A stretch of DNA of 64,000 nucleotides. It comes from Drosophila miranda. Its lineage: Eukaryota > Arthropoda > Insecta > Diptera > Drosophilidae. Under the pieces are notes generated by a model that had not been told where the DNA came from, did no database searches, and worked only from the letters and a program-made list of their open reading frames with translations. The DNA lies in NCBI RefSeq assembly GCF_003369915.1, contig NC_046675.1:17980001-18044000 (forward strand), written 5' to 3'. This document shows, piece by piece, positions 1 to 10,871 of this stretch. The translations under genes were made by a program, and so were the position numbers. Each line of letters begins with the position of its first letter. Position 1 is the first letter of the stretch.

Positions 1-618
1 CTGCTACTTGTTAGCATGACCACAAACCACTGGGTACGAGCCAACCCGCGAAGACACACTTCATCAGAAGCTAAGGGCGATGTCAATTTTGGCCTTTTCT
101 ATGGAAACCAGCACCTAGACCTCGGATTTGGAGTACGGACCTATCCAGTTGATGTTTACACCTTTATTCGAACTGAGAACGGCGACACAAGCTTTTGGCT
201 TTGGCTTCTTACGACTTTGGGCACTGGATTTGGCCTCTTAGCGTGTGCCGTGGCTGCCATTGCTGCCGTCCTAAAGTCTGCCTCGGCAGCCAAAAGAGGC
301 GGCACCATGGTTCTGCTTTTAACTGCCAATATATCAGCCGCAGGAGCGCAGGTTGTGGCCTTTGTTGCATGGCTAGTGCAGTTCTACCACTATCTCATAC
401 ACAACGTGCTTCTCACCGAGTACCAGCAGCAACACTGGTATAGCACTGGGCTGGCTTCTCTGGGCTATAGCTTCTACTTGGTCGTGATTTCCACCATTGT
501 GGTGCTGCTCAACATAACGATTCTCCTTTATGCCAGACGTCGGGAGAGCCGCGATCGCCGTCTTCGCTTAGAGCCGGAAAGCAAGGACAAGCATCAGGCC
601 GCCATAATGCTGTACTAG
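1..618 (+). CDS. Clarin-like tetraspan membrane protein, 3' part
   Basis: The frame is open from base 1 to the stop at 616-618. Five in-frame residues (LLLVS) precede the first ATG at 16, so that ATG is probably internal and the gene starts upstream of the window. Counting from that ATG, hydrophobic spans lie at about 59-85, 97-128 and 145-172, and the LLLVS end would close a first span, giving four in all. The loop after the first span, with GLFYG and a following LGFGVR, matches the clarin pattern GLFHG...GLGAR. The C-terminus is basic and then ends in MLY, also clarin-like. Clarins are small plasma-membrane proteins of sensory cells; CLRN1 is the human Usher 3A gene. The family call is from remembered sequence, and the exact Drosophila orthologue is not established. 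Confidence 0.8.
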   Translation: MLLVSMTTNHWVRANPRRHTSSEAKGDVNFGLFYGNQHLDLGFGVRTYPVDVYTFIRTENGDTSFWLWLLTTLGTGFGLLACAVAAIAAVLKSASAAKRGGTMVLLLTANISAAGAQVVAFVAWLVQFYHYLIHNVLLTEYQQQHWYSTGLASLGYSFYLVVISTIVVLLNITILLYARRRESRDRRLRLEPESKDKHQAAIMLY

Positions 619-1119
619 GAAAGGCAGCAGGAAGCAATCCTAAATGGACCTCAAATAATCTACTCGAATATGGGGAAGAGTAGCGACCACCAAGTAATCT
701 CAGTGGCTCAAATGCTTGTGCCTAAACGCCTTTGCTTGCCAAGAAGAAGGCCCATACACATACTTACACCAACATATACCGCATACGCACATATTTATAT
801 TTACCTACATGTTTACACCTATATTTACTGAAAGCTGAAATACCTCAGCGTCCGGCTGAAGTCTGAAAAGCATTTTCAATTGCATGAACAAACTTGACGG
901 AACAAAGCATTTGAATATCTCTTTATGCTTTTACAAGCATACCTACATACCTACCTACAAACACTATATACAATTTATATACTCGAATGACCTTTACATA
1001 CTCTATTTTCGATGCCTTGTACGTATATACATATGTAAAAACTTATGTACATTATGCTGCTCTTTTGCAGCCAAGCATTTTTGATGTGTATACAAATACA
1101 GCAACAGTCATTGTTAAGA
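619..1119. other. Clarin-like gene 3' flank
   Basis: This is AT-rich sequence with short CATA/TACC-type simple repeats around 755-830 and 935-970. It probably includes the 3' UTR of the clarin-like gene. I see no AATAAA poly(A) signal and no convincing gene. The join with the retroelement fossil lies near 1110-1140 and is not sharp by eye. Confidence 0.5.
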
Positions 1120-1887
1120 AATACAAAACCAAGGGCGATGCCGGAGCTGCTAAAAGGGCGGGCGCTGATGTGGTTCGTGGCGAACAATCGACAGTGGAGA
1201 ACGTGGAAAGAGTTCTCGTCGAGCTTCCAGGCTTACTTTCTGCCGCGGGGATACTTTGAGAAGTTGCTGCAGGAAGTGAGGATGCGGAAACAGAAATGGG
1301 GCGAGCCATTCAAAGAGTATATGGTAGAGATGCAGACACTTATGCGACCCCTGAAATGTCCCCAAGAGGAGCAGACGGAGCTGATTCGTAAGAATAGCAT
1401 GCCCGATCTGAGAGCGTATATGAGGCCGCACCGGTGCAAGGACCTCGACACCATGATGGAACTGGCAGACGAGTTCGAGGCGTTGGAGAGGGACCGCCTA
1501 GAGTTCCAACGGGAGAATCCAACCATGAAAGCCCGGGCAGCGAACCCCTTCCACAAGCCAGCCGAGACGACGGCATGTCGGCGATGCAAGGACGGCCCGC
1601 GGGACGGAGCAGCACGGGAGGAGAGGGGAGAGCGTGTCATTATGCCGACACCGACCAACGGCAATATCGAGAACGGATATGTCAAGAATCCGGCCCAGGC
1701 GTGCCGAAGGTGTGGGAGCGCGGATCATTGGAGCCGGGAGTGCAACGGCCGACCTCTCACCTACTGCTGGAGATGCGGAAAAGTGGGCATCTCGGCATGG
1801 CAATGCTGCAGGAAGACGGGAAACGCCCCGCGACCCACGCCGCGGAGGGCCGTGCCAGGGTCGCAAGAAACGGTCCCTCAAGCCTAG
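1120..1887 (+). CDS. gag part of the LTR fossil
   Basis: The frame encodes a capsid-like stretch (LLKGRALMWF, then a WxxWxxF-type pattern) typical of the retrotransposon gag domain. Near its end are two Cys-rich knuckles, CRRCGSADHWSREC and CWRCGKVGISAWQCC. Its end overlaps the pol frame in another register, as usual for elements that use frameshifting between gag and pol. Treated as a fossil. Confidence 0.8.
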   Translation, partial: NTKPRAMPELLKGRALMWFVANNRQWRTWKEFSSSFQAYFLPRGYFEKLLQEVRMRKQKWGEPFKEYMVEMQTLMRPLKCPQEEQTELIRKNSMPDLRAYMRPHRCKDLDTMMELADEFEALERDRLEFQRENPTMKARAANPFHKPAETTACRRCKDGPRDGAAREERGERVIMPTPTNGNIENGYVKNPAQACRRCGSADHWSRECNGRPLTYCWRCGKVGISAWQCCRKTGNAPRPTPRRAVPGSQETVPQA

Positions 1888-4800
1888 TCGGCAGGCTGAC
1901 CAGCGAGGAGGAACAGTTATCCGCAGTAGTGGAGGTCGCGGGCATGGAGCTGCAAGCCACGGTGGATACAGGAGCTACCAGCAGTTTCGTGAGCCGCGAG
2001 CTGGCGGACCGACTAAAGGGTGAAGGCCGGGAGGCGGCGGCAAGGAAAAGGGTGAGGTTGGCGGATGGCCATAGCCAGGAGGTCACGTGCCAGATTGAAA
2101 CGAAGGTATGCTTTGGGAACAAGGAGATCCCAATGGTGCTACTCGTATTGCCGGGTGTGATTGATGAGTTAGTTTTGGGATGGGATTTTCTCCGCGCGGT
2201 CGGGGCAGTGGTGACCTGTGCAGGGCACAGGGTGGTGATCCCTGCCCAAGATCGGGAACGAGGAGACCAGGAGGGAAGATTGTCCGTGGCGAAGGCCGAA
2301 ACGGGAGACACGGCTCCGGAGTCCGACAACGAAACGGACACGACCCTAAGATTGGCCGCCAGAGGGGTGTCAGCGGGCATGAGGCAGAATAAGGGGGCGA
2401 GGGAAGAGCCAGTGGAGGAATTCTTAGCCCGAGAGTTAGAGGCATTTTCCAAGATCGAGGGGGTGTCTAATGTGGCGGTGCACACAATCACCATGAGTGA
2501 CCCGCAACCGATTAAGCAAAGATATTACCCGAAGAACCCCAAAATGCAGGCCGAGATTAACCAGAAAGTGGACGAACTAGTAGAAATGGGATGCATAGAG
2601 CCGTCAAAGAGCCCCTACAGATCGCCTATAGTGATGGTAAAGAAGAAAAATGGCAAATGGAGATTGTGCGTGGACTTTCGTCAAGTTAACGCGAGATCAG
2701 TAAAGGACGCGTACCCAATGCCCAGGATCGATTACATCCTCGATCAACTGCGGGAAGCGAAATTCATAAGTAGCCTAGATCTGAAGGATGGATATTGGCA
2801 GATCCCCCTGGCCGAGAGCAGCCGGCCGATCACGGCGTTCACGGTGCCCGGAAAGGGGCTATACCAATGGAAGGTGATGCCGTTTGGGTTACACTCCGCG
2901 TCGGCCACCTTTCAACGGGCGTTAGACCAAGTGATTGGGCCAGAAATGATGCCGCACGCGTTCGCATACCAGGATGACATAGTGGTCATCGGGCGAACAG
3001 AGGAAGAACACCGAAGAAACCTGAAAGAGGTGTTTCGACGGCTGCGCTTGGCGAACCTGCGGCTGAACGCAGACAAGTGCGAGTTCTTTAGGAAAGAGCT
3101 GCGGTATCTAGGCCACAAGGTGACCGGCGAGGGGATATGTACAGACCCCGAGAAAGTCGCAGCCATAGCTGAATTGAAACCGCCGACAAATGTCAAGGAG
3201 CTGAGACAGTACTTGGGAGTGGCCTCATGGTACCGGAGGTTCGTGCCCGACTTCGCCACCCTCGTGCAGCCCCTGTCCGGGCTCCTCAAGAAGAAGACGG
3301 AATGGGTCTGGACACAAGAATGGCAAGAAGCGTTCGAGGAGGTGAAAAGACGACTAGTGGCGGACCCCGTGCTGGCGTGCCCCGACTTCTCGAAGAAGTT
3401 TATTCTGCAGACAGACGCCAGTGATTACGGGCTGGGTGCGATTCTCACGCAGGAGACGGAAAGGGGCGAACGGGTAATATCATATGCTAGCAGGACGCTA
3501 AATGGACCCGAAAGGAACTATTCGGCGACCGAGAAAGAATGTCTGGCCATTGTGTGGGCCATCCGCCGGTTGAGGCCATACTTGGAAGGATATCGCTTCA
3601 AGGTGGTCACGGACCACATGGCTCTGAAATGGCTAAATAGCATAGAAAGTCCGTCGGGAAGAGTGGCGAGATGGGCATTAGAGCTACAGCAGTACGACTT
3701 TGAAGTCGCGTACAGGAAAAGACAGCTCAACGTGGTAGCCGACGCACTCTCCCGACAACCGGTGGAGGAGCGAGGCCGTCGGATAAGAAGTGAGGAGGGA
3801 ACACAACCAGTAGGCGAGCCGCCCTGCAAGTGGTTAGAGGGCATGGTAGAAAAGATCAGAAAAGAATCCCCGAAGTACCCCGACTATGTGGAGAAGGGGG
3901 GAAACTTGTACCGGCACATTCCTCACCGGGCAGGGAGCGAAGAAGTCGCCTCGTGGAAGTTATGTGTGCCGAAATATGCCCGAGAAAGGGTCTTAAAGGA
4001 AAGCCACGATAGTCCGGAAGCAGGCCACGCCGGCGGAAGGAGAACCGCGGCACGGGTGGCGGCAAGATATTACTGGCCAGGGATGTACAGGGACGTGAGG
4101 GCCTACGTGCGGAAGTGCGAACTATGTCTTCGCTATAAGCCAAGTCAGCTACAAGCGGCAGGAGAAATGTTGACACAGGTGCCGGAAGAACCATGGGCAA
4201 CGGTATGCGCGGACTTTGTGGGTCCTCTGCCGAGGTCGAAACATGGGAACTCGATGTTGTTGGTGCTGGTGGATCGATTCTCCAAGTGGACCGAGTTGGT
4301 GCCGCTGAGGAAGGCCACAGCAGAGGCACTAATAAAGGCCTGTCGGGAGCGCATAATAGCCCGTTTTGGCACGCCCAAAGTCTTCATTACGGACAATGGG
4401 GTGCAGTTTGCAAGCAGGGCATTTACAAGATTCCTGGAGCAGCTAGGAGTTCGTCACCAGTTTACGGCGCCATACACGCCGCAAGAGAATCCGACAGAGC
4501 GAACGAACAGAACGGTAAAGACCATGATAGCTCAGTTTACCGAGGGTGATCAAAGGTGTTGGGATGAAAAATGGCCGGAGCTGATGCTGGCCATGAATTC
4601 GGGAGTGTCGGATACAACGGGATATTCACCGGCGTTCGTGGTGCAAGGAAGGGAACCCCGGCTGCCAAAGGCCCTATATGACGAGGAGACGGTAGGCACG
4701 GGACAAGGCACTGAGACGCCGGATGAAAATGCGAAGAAATTAAAGGAGCTGTTTCAGTTGGTTCGACGCAACTTGGAAAGGGCAGCCCAGGATCAGGCCA

Positions 4801-5054
4801 GGCATTACAACCTGAGAAGAAGACCGTGGAGACCCAAAGTGGGAGAGGTCGTGTGGGCCAAACAGCACCACCTTTCCAATGCAGCGGAGGGATTCGCCGC
4901 GAAGCTGGCACCAAGGTACGATGGGCCATACCAGATAGAGAACTTTATATCCCCGGTTATCTGCAACCTAAGAAAGGAGGGCGACAGGAAGAAGAGAACG
5001 GCACACATACGAGATCTGAAACCCCAACCCGGGGAGCGAGAGACACAGGGGTGA
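1434..5054 (+). CDS. pol frame of the LTR fossil (PR-RT-RH-INT)
   Basis: The open frame runs from 1434, but recognisable pol begins near 1890; before that it is the off-frame shadow of gag. In order it shows an aspartic protease (DTGATS), reverse transcriptase (FRQVNARS, then YQDDIVV), RNase H (TDASDYGLGAIL, then ADALSRQ), and an integrase with a zinc-binding region and a core (DFVGPLPRSKHGN, then ITDNGVQF). Integrase after RNase H places it in Ty3/gypsy, not Ty1/copia. This is a fossil record and is not proposed as a working gene. Confidence 0.85.
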   Translation: MQGPRHHDGTGRRVRGVGEGPPRVPTGESNHESPGSEPLPQASRDDGMSAMQGRPAGRSSTGGEGRACHYADTDQRQYRERICQESGPGVPKVWERGSLEPGVQRPTSHLLLEMRKSGHLGMAMLQEDGKRPATHAAEGRARVARNGPSSLVGRLTSEEEQLSAVVEVAGMELQATVDTGATSSFVSRELADRLKGEGREAAARKRVRLADGHSQEVTCQIETKVCFGNKEIPMVLLVLPGVIDELVLGWDFLRAVGAVVTCAGHRVVIPAQDRERGDQEGRLSVAKAETGDTAPESDNETDTTLRLAARGVSAGMRQNKGAREEPVEEFLARELEAFSKIEGVSNVAVHTITMSDPQPIKQRYYPKNPKMQAEINQKVDELVEMGCIEPSKSPYRSPIVMVKKKNGKWRLCVDFRQVNARSVKDAYPMPRIDYILDQLREAKFISSLDLKDGYWQIPLAESSRPITAFTVPGKGLYQWKVMPFGLHSASATFQRALDQVIGPEMMPHAFAYQDDIVVIGRTEEEHRRNLKEVFRRLRLANLRLNADKCEFFRKELRYLGHKVTGEGICTDPEKVAAIAELKPPTNVKELRQYLGVASWYRRFVPDFATLVQPLSGLLKKKTEWVWTQEWQEAFEEVKRRLVADPVLACPDFSKKFILQTDASDYGLGAILTQETERGERVISYASRTLNGPERNYSATEKECLAIVWAIRRLRPYLEGYRFKVVTDHMALKWLNSIESPSGRVARWALELQQYDFEVAYRKRQLNVVADALSRQPVEERGRRIRSEEGTQPVGEPPCKWLEGMVEKIRKESPKYPDYVEKGGNLYRHIPHRAGSEEVASWKLCVPKYARERVLKESHDSPEAGHAGGRRTAARVAARYYWPGMYRDVRAYVRKCELCLRYKPSQLQAAGEMLTQVPEEPWATVCADFVGPLPRSKHGNSMLLVLVDRFSKWTELVPLRKATAEALIKACRERIIARFGTPKVFITDNGVQFASRAFTRFLEQLGVRHQFTAPYTPQENPTERTNRTVKTMIAQFTEGDQRCWDEKWPELMLAMNSGVSDTTGYSPAFVVQGREPRLPKALYDEETVGTGQGTETPDENAKKLKELFQLVRRNLERAAQDQARHYNLRRRPWRPKVGEVVWAKQHHLSNAAEGFAAKLAPRYDGPYQIENFISPVICNLRKEGDRKKRTAHIRDLKPQPGERETQG

Positions 5055-6270
5055 AGGAGAATGGCTGTAATAGGTCGCCCTAAAGGGTCACGCAGGACCA
5101 GGAACGGTAGAGTGCCACGCAGGACACTGGGGAAGGGTGCCGCGCAGGACACGCACGAGACTCGTCAGCACGCAGGGTGATGGACTTGTGCACTTAGATT
5201 AAAAAAAAAAAAAAGGCGAACAGGAAGACTGTGGTTGGAGAAATCTGAAAAAAGCGAAAATTAGTAAAAAGAAAGGAAAATAAAACGAGAAGAGGAAAAG
5301 CTCAGCAAACCTGAACAGGAAACGCGTCACCCAAAGCTGGGAGGCGAATCCAGGGTCGGGGAGTGTAATCTCAGACAGCGGATGACCAGGAAAAACCCAG
5401 GGGCCAGGTTCACGCCTCAACGCGGACTCACGGGGCAACTACGAGCGTCGGGCCGGAACGACGGGTGCCGCTCATGCGTGGACTACCGGGCGAGGAGTCG
5501 GATGATCCTCGGGTCCGAGCCACTGTGTGAGGGAGACACCTGTCAAAAGAGTCCGGCCGGTGGCGCATAGGAGTTGCCCTGGGATGTGAGCCCAAGATTC
5601 CAGCCCGGGCGGAGGGTCGGAGGACCCATTGTTCACGAGCGGAATCGCGGCAAGCGGCCCGCATTGAGGGCAGAGGGCGGGCTGGAAAGGGAGAAAGGAT
5701 GGAGTAAAAGTCATCCGGGTCGGGAGAACTCACCCAGGCCAAGGAGGGTCCGAGCAGCACGGGATGAAGAAGACAGGTCGGCGGTGGCATGTAAGAATAA
5801 ATAGCAATTTTTTTATAACAATTAAAAGTAAATAATTAGCAATCCATCAATCCATTAAATAGCAATTAAAATAAACAAGAATAAAGGGCTAAATAAAAGT
5901 TGTGAATAAGCAAAAATAAAATGGGGGAATAAAAAGCAAAATAATCATGAACGGGAAGGGGGTGGGTCCATCAAAGATGGAAAAGTTTTATCCATGAGCC
6001 AACAGAGAAACGCGGCGAGAACACAACAGTATCCAAAAAAAAAGGGATAAGGCGATATCGGATAGAGAGCGGAGAGCGCGACGGCACTCGCACAACCAGG
6101 GGAAAGATGCCGTTAGAGAGCGCGGCCGGCAGAGAGACGAGGCTGAGGGCCATGAGTACAAACGCAACAACCGTTAGAACCAGGCGGGAGAGACCGAGAC
6201 ACGAAGCACCGGCACCGGTAGAGGGAACGATTGGCAATGCAACGCGTGTATATAGGCGGGTGGAAAACGG
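3671..6270. repeat. Direct tandem duplication, copy A (2600 bp)
   Basis: This block recurs at an exact offset of 2600 bp as 6271-8870. It spans the last third of pol plus about 1.2 kb of non-coding sequence. The copies meet at a shared GA dinucleotide, and I saw only about two base differences between them. The non-coding part includes an A-run near 5200 and AT-rich sequence near 5800-5950. Confidence 0.9.
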
Positions 6271-7654
6271 ATGGGCATTAGAGCTACAGCAGTACGACTT
6301 TGAAGTCGCGTACAGGAAAAGACAGCTCAACGTGGTAGCCGACGCACTCTCCCGACAACCGGTGGAGGAGCGAGGCCGTCGGATAAGAAGTGAGGAGGGA
6401 ACACAACCAGTAGGCGAGCCGCCCTGCAAGTGGTTAGAGGGCATGGTAGAAAAGATCAGAAAAGAATCCCCAAAGTACCCCGACTATGTGGAGAAGGGGG
6501 GAAACTTGTACCGGCACATTCCTCACCGGGCAGGGAGCGAAGAAGTCGCCTCGTGGAAGTTATGTGTGCCGAAATATGCCCGAGAAAGGGTCTTAAAGGA
6601 AAGCCACGATAGTCCGGAAGCAGGCCACGCCGGCGGAAGGAGAACCGCGGCACGGGTGGCGGCAAGATATTACTGGCCAGGGATGTACAGGGACGTGAGG
6701 GCCTACGTGCGGAAGTGCGAACTATGTCTTCGCTATAAGCCAAGTCAGCTACAAGCGGCAGGAGAAATGTTGACACAGGTGCCGGAAGAACCATGGGCAA
6801 CGGTATGCGCGGACTTTGTGGGTCCTCTGCCGAGGTCGAAACATGGGAACTCGATGTTGTTGGTGCTGGTGGATCGATTCTCCAAGTGGACCGAGTTGGT
6901 GCCGCTGAGGAAGGCCACAGCAGAGGCACTAATAAAGGCCTGTCGGGAGCGCATAATAGCCCGTTTTGGCACGCCCAAAGTCTTCATTACGGACAATGGG
7001 GTGCAGTTTGCAAGCAGGGCATTTACAAGATTCCTGGAGCAGCTAGGAGTTCGTCACCAGTTTACGGCGCCATACACGCCGCAAGAGAATCCGACAGAGC
7101 GAACGAACAGAACGGTAAAGACCATGATAGCTCAGTTTACCGAGGGTGATCAAAGGTGTTGGGATGAAAAATGGCCGGAGCTGATGCTGGCCATGAATTC
7201 GGGAGTGTCGGATACAACGGGATATTCACCGGCGTTCGTGGTGCAAGGAAGGGAACCCCGGCTGCCAAAGGCCCTATATGACGAGGAGACGGTAGGCACG
7301 GGACAAGGCACTGAGACGCCGGATGAAAATGCGAAGAAATTAAAGGAGCTGTTTCAGTTGGTTCGACGCAACTTGGAAAGGGCAGCCCAGGATCAGGCCA
7401 GGCATTACAACCTGAGAAGAAGACCGTGGAGACCCAAAGTGGGAGAGGTCGTGTGGGCCAAACAGCACCACCTTTCCAATGCAGCGGAGGGATTCGCCGC
7501 GAAGCTGGCACCAAGGTACGATGGGCCATACCAGATAGAGAACTTTATATCCCCGGTTATCTGCAACCTAAGAAAGGAGGGCGACAGGAAGAAGAGAACG
7601 GCACACATACGAGATCTGAAACCCCAACCCGGGGAGCGAGAGACACAGGGGTGA
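6271..7654 (+). CDS. Second copy of the pol 3' part (RNase H end and integrase)
   Basis: The translation equals the C-terminal part of the pol frame ending at 5054, from the end of RNase H through integrase to the same terminus. It exists because of the tandem duplication. The open frame extends left to 6107 through sequence that is non-coding in the other copy. Fossil. Confidence 0.8.
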
Positions 7655-8870
7655 AGGAGAATGGCTGTAATAGGTCGCCCTAAAGGGTCACGCAGGACCA
7701 GGAACGGTAGAGTGCCACGCAGGACACTGGGGAAGGGTGCCGCGCAGGACACGCACGAGACTCGTCAGCACGCAGGGTGATGGACTTGTGCACTTAGATT
7801 AAAAAAAAAAAAAAGGCGAACAGGAAGACTGTGGTTGGAGAAATCTGAAAAAAGCGAAAATTAGTAAAAAGAAAGGAAAATAAAACGAGAAGAGGAAAAG
7901 CTCAGCAAACCTGAACAGGAAACGCGTCACCCAAAGCTGGGAGGCGAATCCAGGGTCGGGGAGTGTAATCTCAGACAGCGGATGACCAGGAAAAACCCAG
8001 GGGCCAGGTTCACGCCTCAACGCGGACTCACGGGGCAACTACGAGCGTCGGGCCGGAACGACGGGTGCCGCTCATGCGTGGACTACCGGGCGAGGAGTCG
8101 GATGATCCTCGGGTCCGAGCCACTGTGTGAGGGAGACACCTGTCAAAAGAGTCCGGCCGGTGGCGCATAGGAGTTGCCCTGGGATGTGAGCCCAAGATTC
8201 CAGCCCGGGCGGAGGGTCGGAGGACCCATTGTTCACGAGCGGAATCGCGGCAAGCGGCCCGCATTGAGGGCAGACGGCGGGCTGGAAAGGGAGAAAGGAT
8301 GGAGTAAAAGTCATCCGGGTCGGGAGAACTCACCCAGGCCAAGGAGGGTCCGAGCAGCACGGGATGAAGAAGACAGGTCGGCGGTGGCATGTAAGAATAA
8401 ATAGCAATTTTTTTATAACAATTAAAAGTAAATAATTAGCAATCCATCAATCCATTAAATAGCAATTAAAATAAACAAGAATAAAGGGCTAAATAAAAGT
8501 TGTGAATAAGCAAAAATAAAATGGGGGAATAAAAAGCAAAATAATCATGAACGGGAAGGGGGTGGGTCCATCAAAGATGGAAAAGTTTTATCCATGAGCC
8601 AACAGAGAAACGCGGCGAGAACACAACAGTATCCAAAAAAAAAGGGATAAGGCGATATCGGATAGAGAGCGGAGAGCGCGACGGCACTCGCACAACCAGG
8701 GGAAAGATGCCGTTAGAGAGCGCGGCCGGCAGAGAGACGAGGCTGAGGGCCATGAGTACAAACGCAACAACCGTTAGAACCAGGCGGGAGAGACCGAGAC
8801 ACGAAGCACCGGCACCGGTAGAGGGAACGATTGGCAATGCAACGCGTGTATATAGGCGGGTGGAAAACGG
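6271..8870. repeat. Direct tandem duplication, copy B (2600 bp)
   Basis: This is the second copy of the 3671-6270 block. It continues into sequence found only once, starting just after 8870, so it is the copy joined to the right part of the element. It holds a second pol 3' part at 6271-7654, followed by 7655-8870, in which I see no coding frame of its own. Confidence 0.9.
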
Positions 8871-8933
8871 AACAGCGAACACTTGAAGGTAATTATCACC
8901 AGAAAGAACGCAAGAAAAGCAGCAAGAAAAAAA

Positions 8934-10871
8934 ATGGAGATGAAACGCGGGCTCAACCACGAGGATGGCAGGAAGAAGATGGATGATATGAGGGCCTTCC
9001 TGGAGAAGCAACAGGCGATCGTGGGAGGAGGGGGCTATCGCGCCGGTACTTCTCGTCAGCGACGGGCGTCTCTGCTCTCGCGTAGCGACGAGGAGGATTG
9101 GTGCGATGGCTCCCAGTTCCTTCAACTGCTGGCCTCGCCGTTGGTGTCACCGGCGCCATCGGGGCACGACTCGGTGTCGCCGACGGTGTCATCGGATGAG
9201 GAGGAGGAGGACGACGACGAGGTCATATGCACCGACGGCCCGCGCGCGCCAACCGCTCAGGAGAAGGCCAGATGGAGACGGCAGCAAAGGGCGGAGCCGG
9301 AGACGAGGAATGGAAGGCCGCTGACCCTGCGCGACAAAATTGAGGCGGTGAGGCGGAGGTTTCAGGAGGCGACGCCGGAGGAGAAGCGCCGGATGCACCA
9401 AGTGCTGGAGAGGGCGCGGGCGATCAGGCGGCGGAGGGACGAGCGGATGGAGGCGCGGCGGCGACACGCGGAAAGAGCCGCCAGTACGGAGGAGCACGGC
9501 CAAGAGAGCGACGAGGCGCCGCCACCCCCACCATTCCGGGTGGTGCTGCCGCCGATGCAGCCCCGGACCGACGAGGCGGAGACCGAGGGAACGCCGCCCC
9601 AGGCCACGGGCAAGCAGGCTACGAACCCAGAGGCCGAGTGGCAGCGGCGGCTGCAGCAGGCCGAGGAGGAGGAAGGCGAGCTGTGGCAACCTACGCCACC
9701 GGCCGAGGATGACGAGGGCTCCGAGAGGCGGCAGCCGCAGGCCGAGGAGGAGCAGCACCAGCAGCACCAGCACCAGCACCAGCAGCAGCAGCAGCAGCAC
9801 CAGCAGCACCAGCAGCACCGGCAGCAGCAGCACCAGCAGCAGCAGCACCAGCAGCAGCAGCACCAGCAGCAGCAGCACCAGCAGCAGCAACAGCAGCACC
9901 AGCAGCACCAGCAGCCGCATCACCAGCAGCAGGGGCAGGAGCAGTGGCAGCAGCAACCACAGTGGAGGGGACCGGAGGCGGCCGTAATGGGTCCGTATGT
10001 ATCGCAGGAGGTGCGGACCGCCGTGCGCCAGGGGATGGTGTGGCACCACCAGACCCTGCACATCACGTGGGCCTCGGGGCCCGCCCCGAGCGAAGCCCAG
10101 CCAGAGGCCGGCGCCCGGGTGTGGGAGGAGAGTCCACGCGGCAGCAACAACAGGGACCCGCGGAGGAGGGACCCCGGACCCGCCCCCACGACCTCAACGG
10201 CAGCAATGGCGACGGCGGAGGCAGCGATGCGGACTGCAGAAGCGGCGAAGGTGACAGCAGAGACGCAGGCCGCGGAAATGGCGACGGCGGTCCCGACGGC
10301 GACGGCCGAAGCAGCGGCAGCCGCGGCGACGGCGGAGGCGGCGATGCGAACGGCAGTGGTGGCGACGACGGCAGCAGGGACGCATACCGCGGAAACGGCG
10401 ACGGCGGTCCAGACAGCGACGGCCGAGACAGCGGCAGAGGCGGCGACGGCGGCAGCAGAGACGCAGACCGCGGAAACGGCGACGGCGGCCCAGACGGCGA
10501 CGGCCGAGGCAGCGGCAGAAGCCGAGACGCGGGCCGCGGAAACGGCGACGGCGGCGACAGCACACGCACGGAGGTGTTCCGCGAGCAAAAGTAAGGAAAA
10601 AAAGGGGAAAGGAAAAAAAAAGAGCAAAAGAAAAAAAAAGAAAGAAAAAATCAAGGGCGAAACACGCGGGAAGAAAATGAATAAAGAGAGAAGAAAAAGA
10701 GAAAAATGGAATACTTACGGGGGAGAGATATCGAGTGGATCGCCTAAACGCCCCTACACCTTATCGATAGGTGGGGATTCGGCCCCAGCCAGAAAATTGC
10801 AAGGGCTGGCAGCGCCGCCCGAGCAAAGGCGCCAGAGGGCGCCAGGGCGCCCGTGGTCCCAGATGCCGTAA
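8934..10871 (+). CDS. Third ORF of the LTR fossil, low complexity, unrecognised
   Basis: About 645 residues from the first ATG, in a frame open from 8883. The N-terminal part is highly charged with an Arg/Glu-rich, probably helical stretch, then a Gln/His tract from CAGCAC repeats (about 9750-9930), then an Ala/Thr/Glu repeat region (about 10200-10560) and a Lys-rich tail. I see no signal peptide, membrane span or envelope-like feature. It lies after pol and before the polypurine tract, where some elements carry an extra gene, but its identity is unknown. A TATA-like TATATAGG lies at about 8850. Confidence 0.45.
   Translation: MEMKRGLNHEDGRKKMDDMRAFLEKQQAIVGGGGYRAGTSRQRRASLLSRSDEEDWCDGSQFLQLLASPLVSPAPSGHDSVSPTVSSDEEEEDDDEVICTDGPRAPTAQEKARWRRQQRAEPETRNGRPLTLRDKIEAVRRRFQEATPEEKRRMHQVLERARAIRRRRDERMEARRRHAERAASTEEHGQESDEAPPPPPFRVVLPPMQPRTDEAETEGTPPQATGKQATNPEAEWQRRLQQAEEEEGELWQPTPPAEDDEGSERRQPQAEEEQHQQHQHQHQQQQQQHQQHQQHRQQQHQQQQHQQQQHQQQQHQQQQQQHQQHQQPHHQQQGQEQWQQQPQWRGPEAAVMGPYVSQEVRTAVRQGMVWHHQTLHITWASGPAPSEAQPEAGARVWEESPRGSNNRDPRRRDPGPAPTTSTAAMATAEAAMRTAEAAKVTAETQAAEMATAVPTATAEAAAAAATAEAAMRTAVVATTAAGTHTAETATAVQTATAETAAEAATAAAETQTAETATAAQTATAEAAAEAETRAAETATAATAHARRCSASKSKEKKGKGKKKSKRKKKKEKIKGETRGKKMNKERRKREKWNTYGGEISSGSPKRPYTLSIGGDSAPARKLQGLAAPPEQRRQRAPGRPWSQMP
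9742..9930 (+). repeat. CAG/CAC trinucleotide tract
   Basis: Runs of CAGCAC, CAGCAG and related triplets encode the Gln/His stretch of the third ORF of the LTR fossil. Such a tract is expected to be length-variable. Confidence 0.9.

Noticed and set aside
9189-10061. Leu-rich minus-strand frame and several Ala, Ser or Arg-rich frames over the third ORF of the LTR fossil
   Set aside because: CAG/CAC repeats open many frames on both strands. These are low-complexity shadows.
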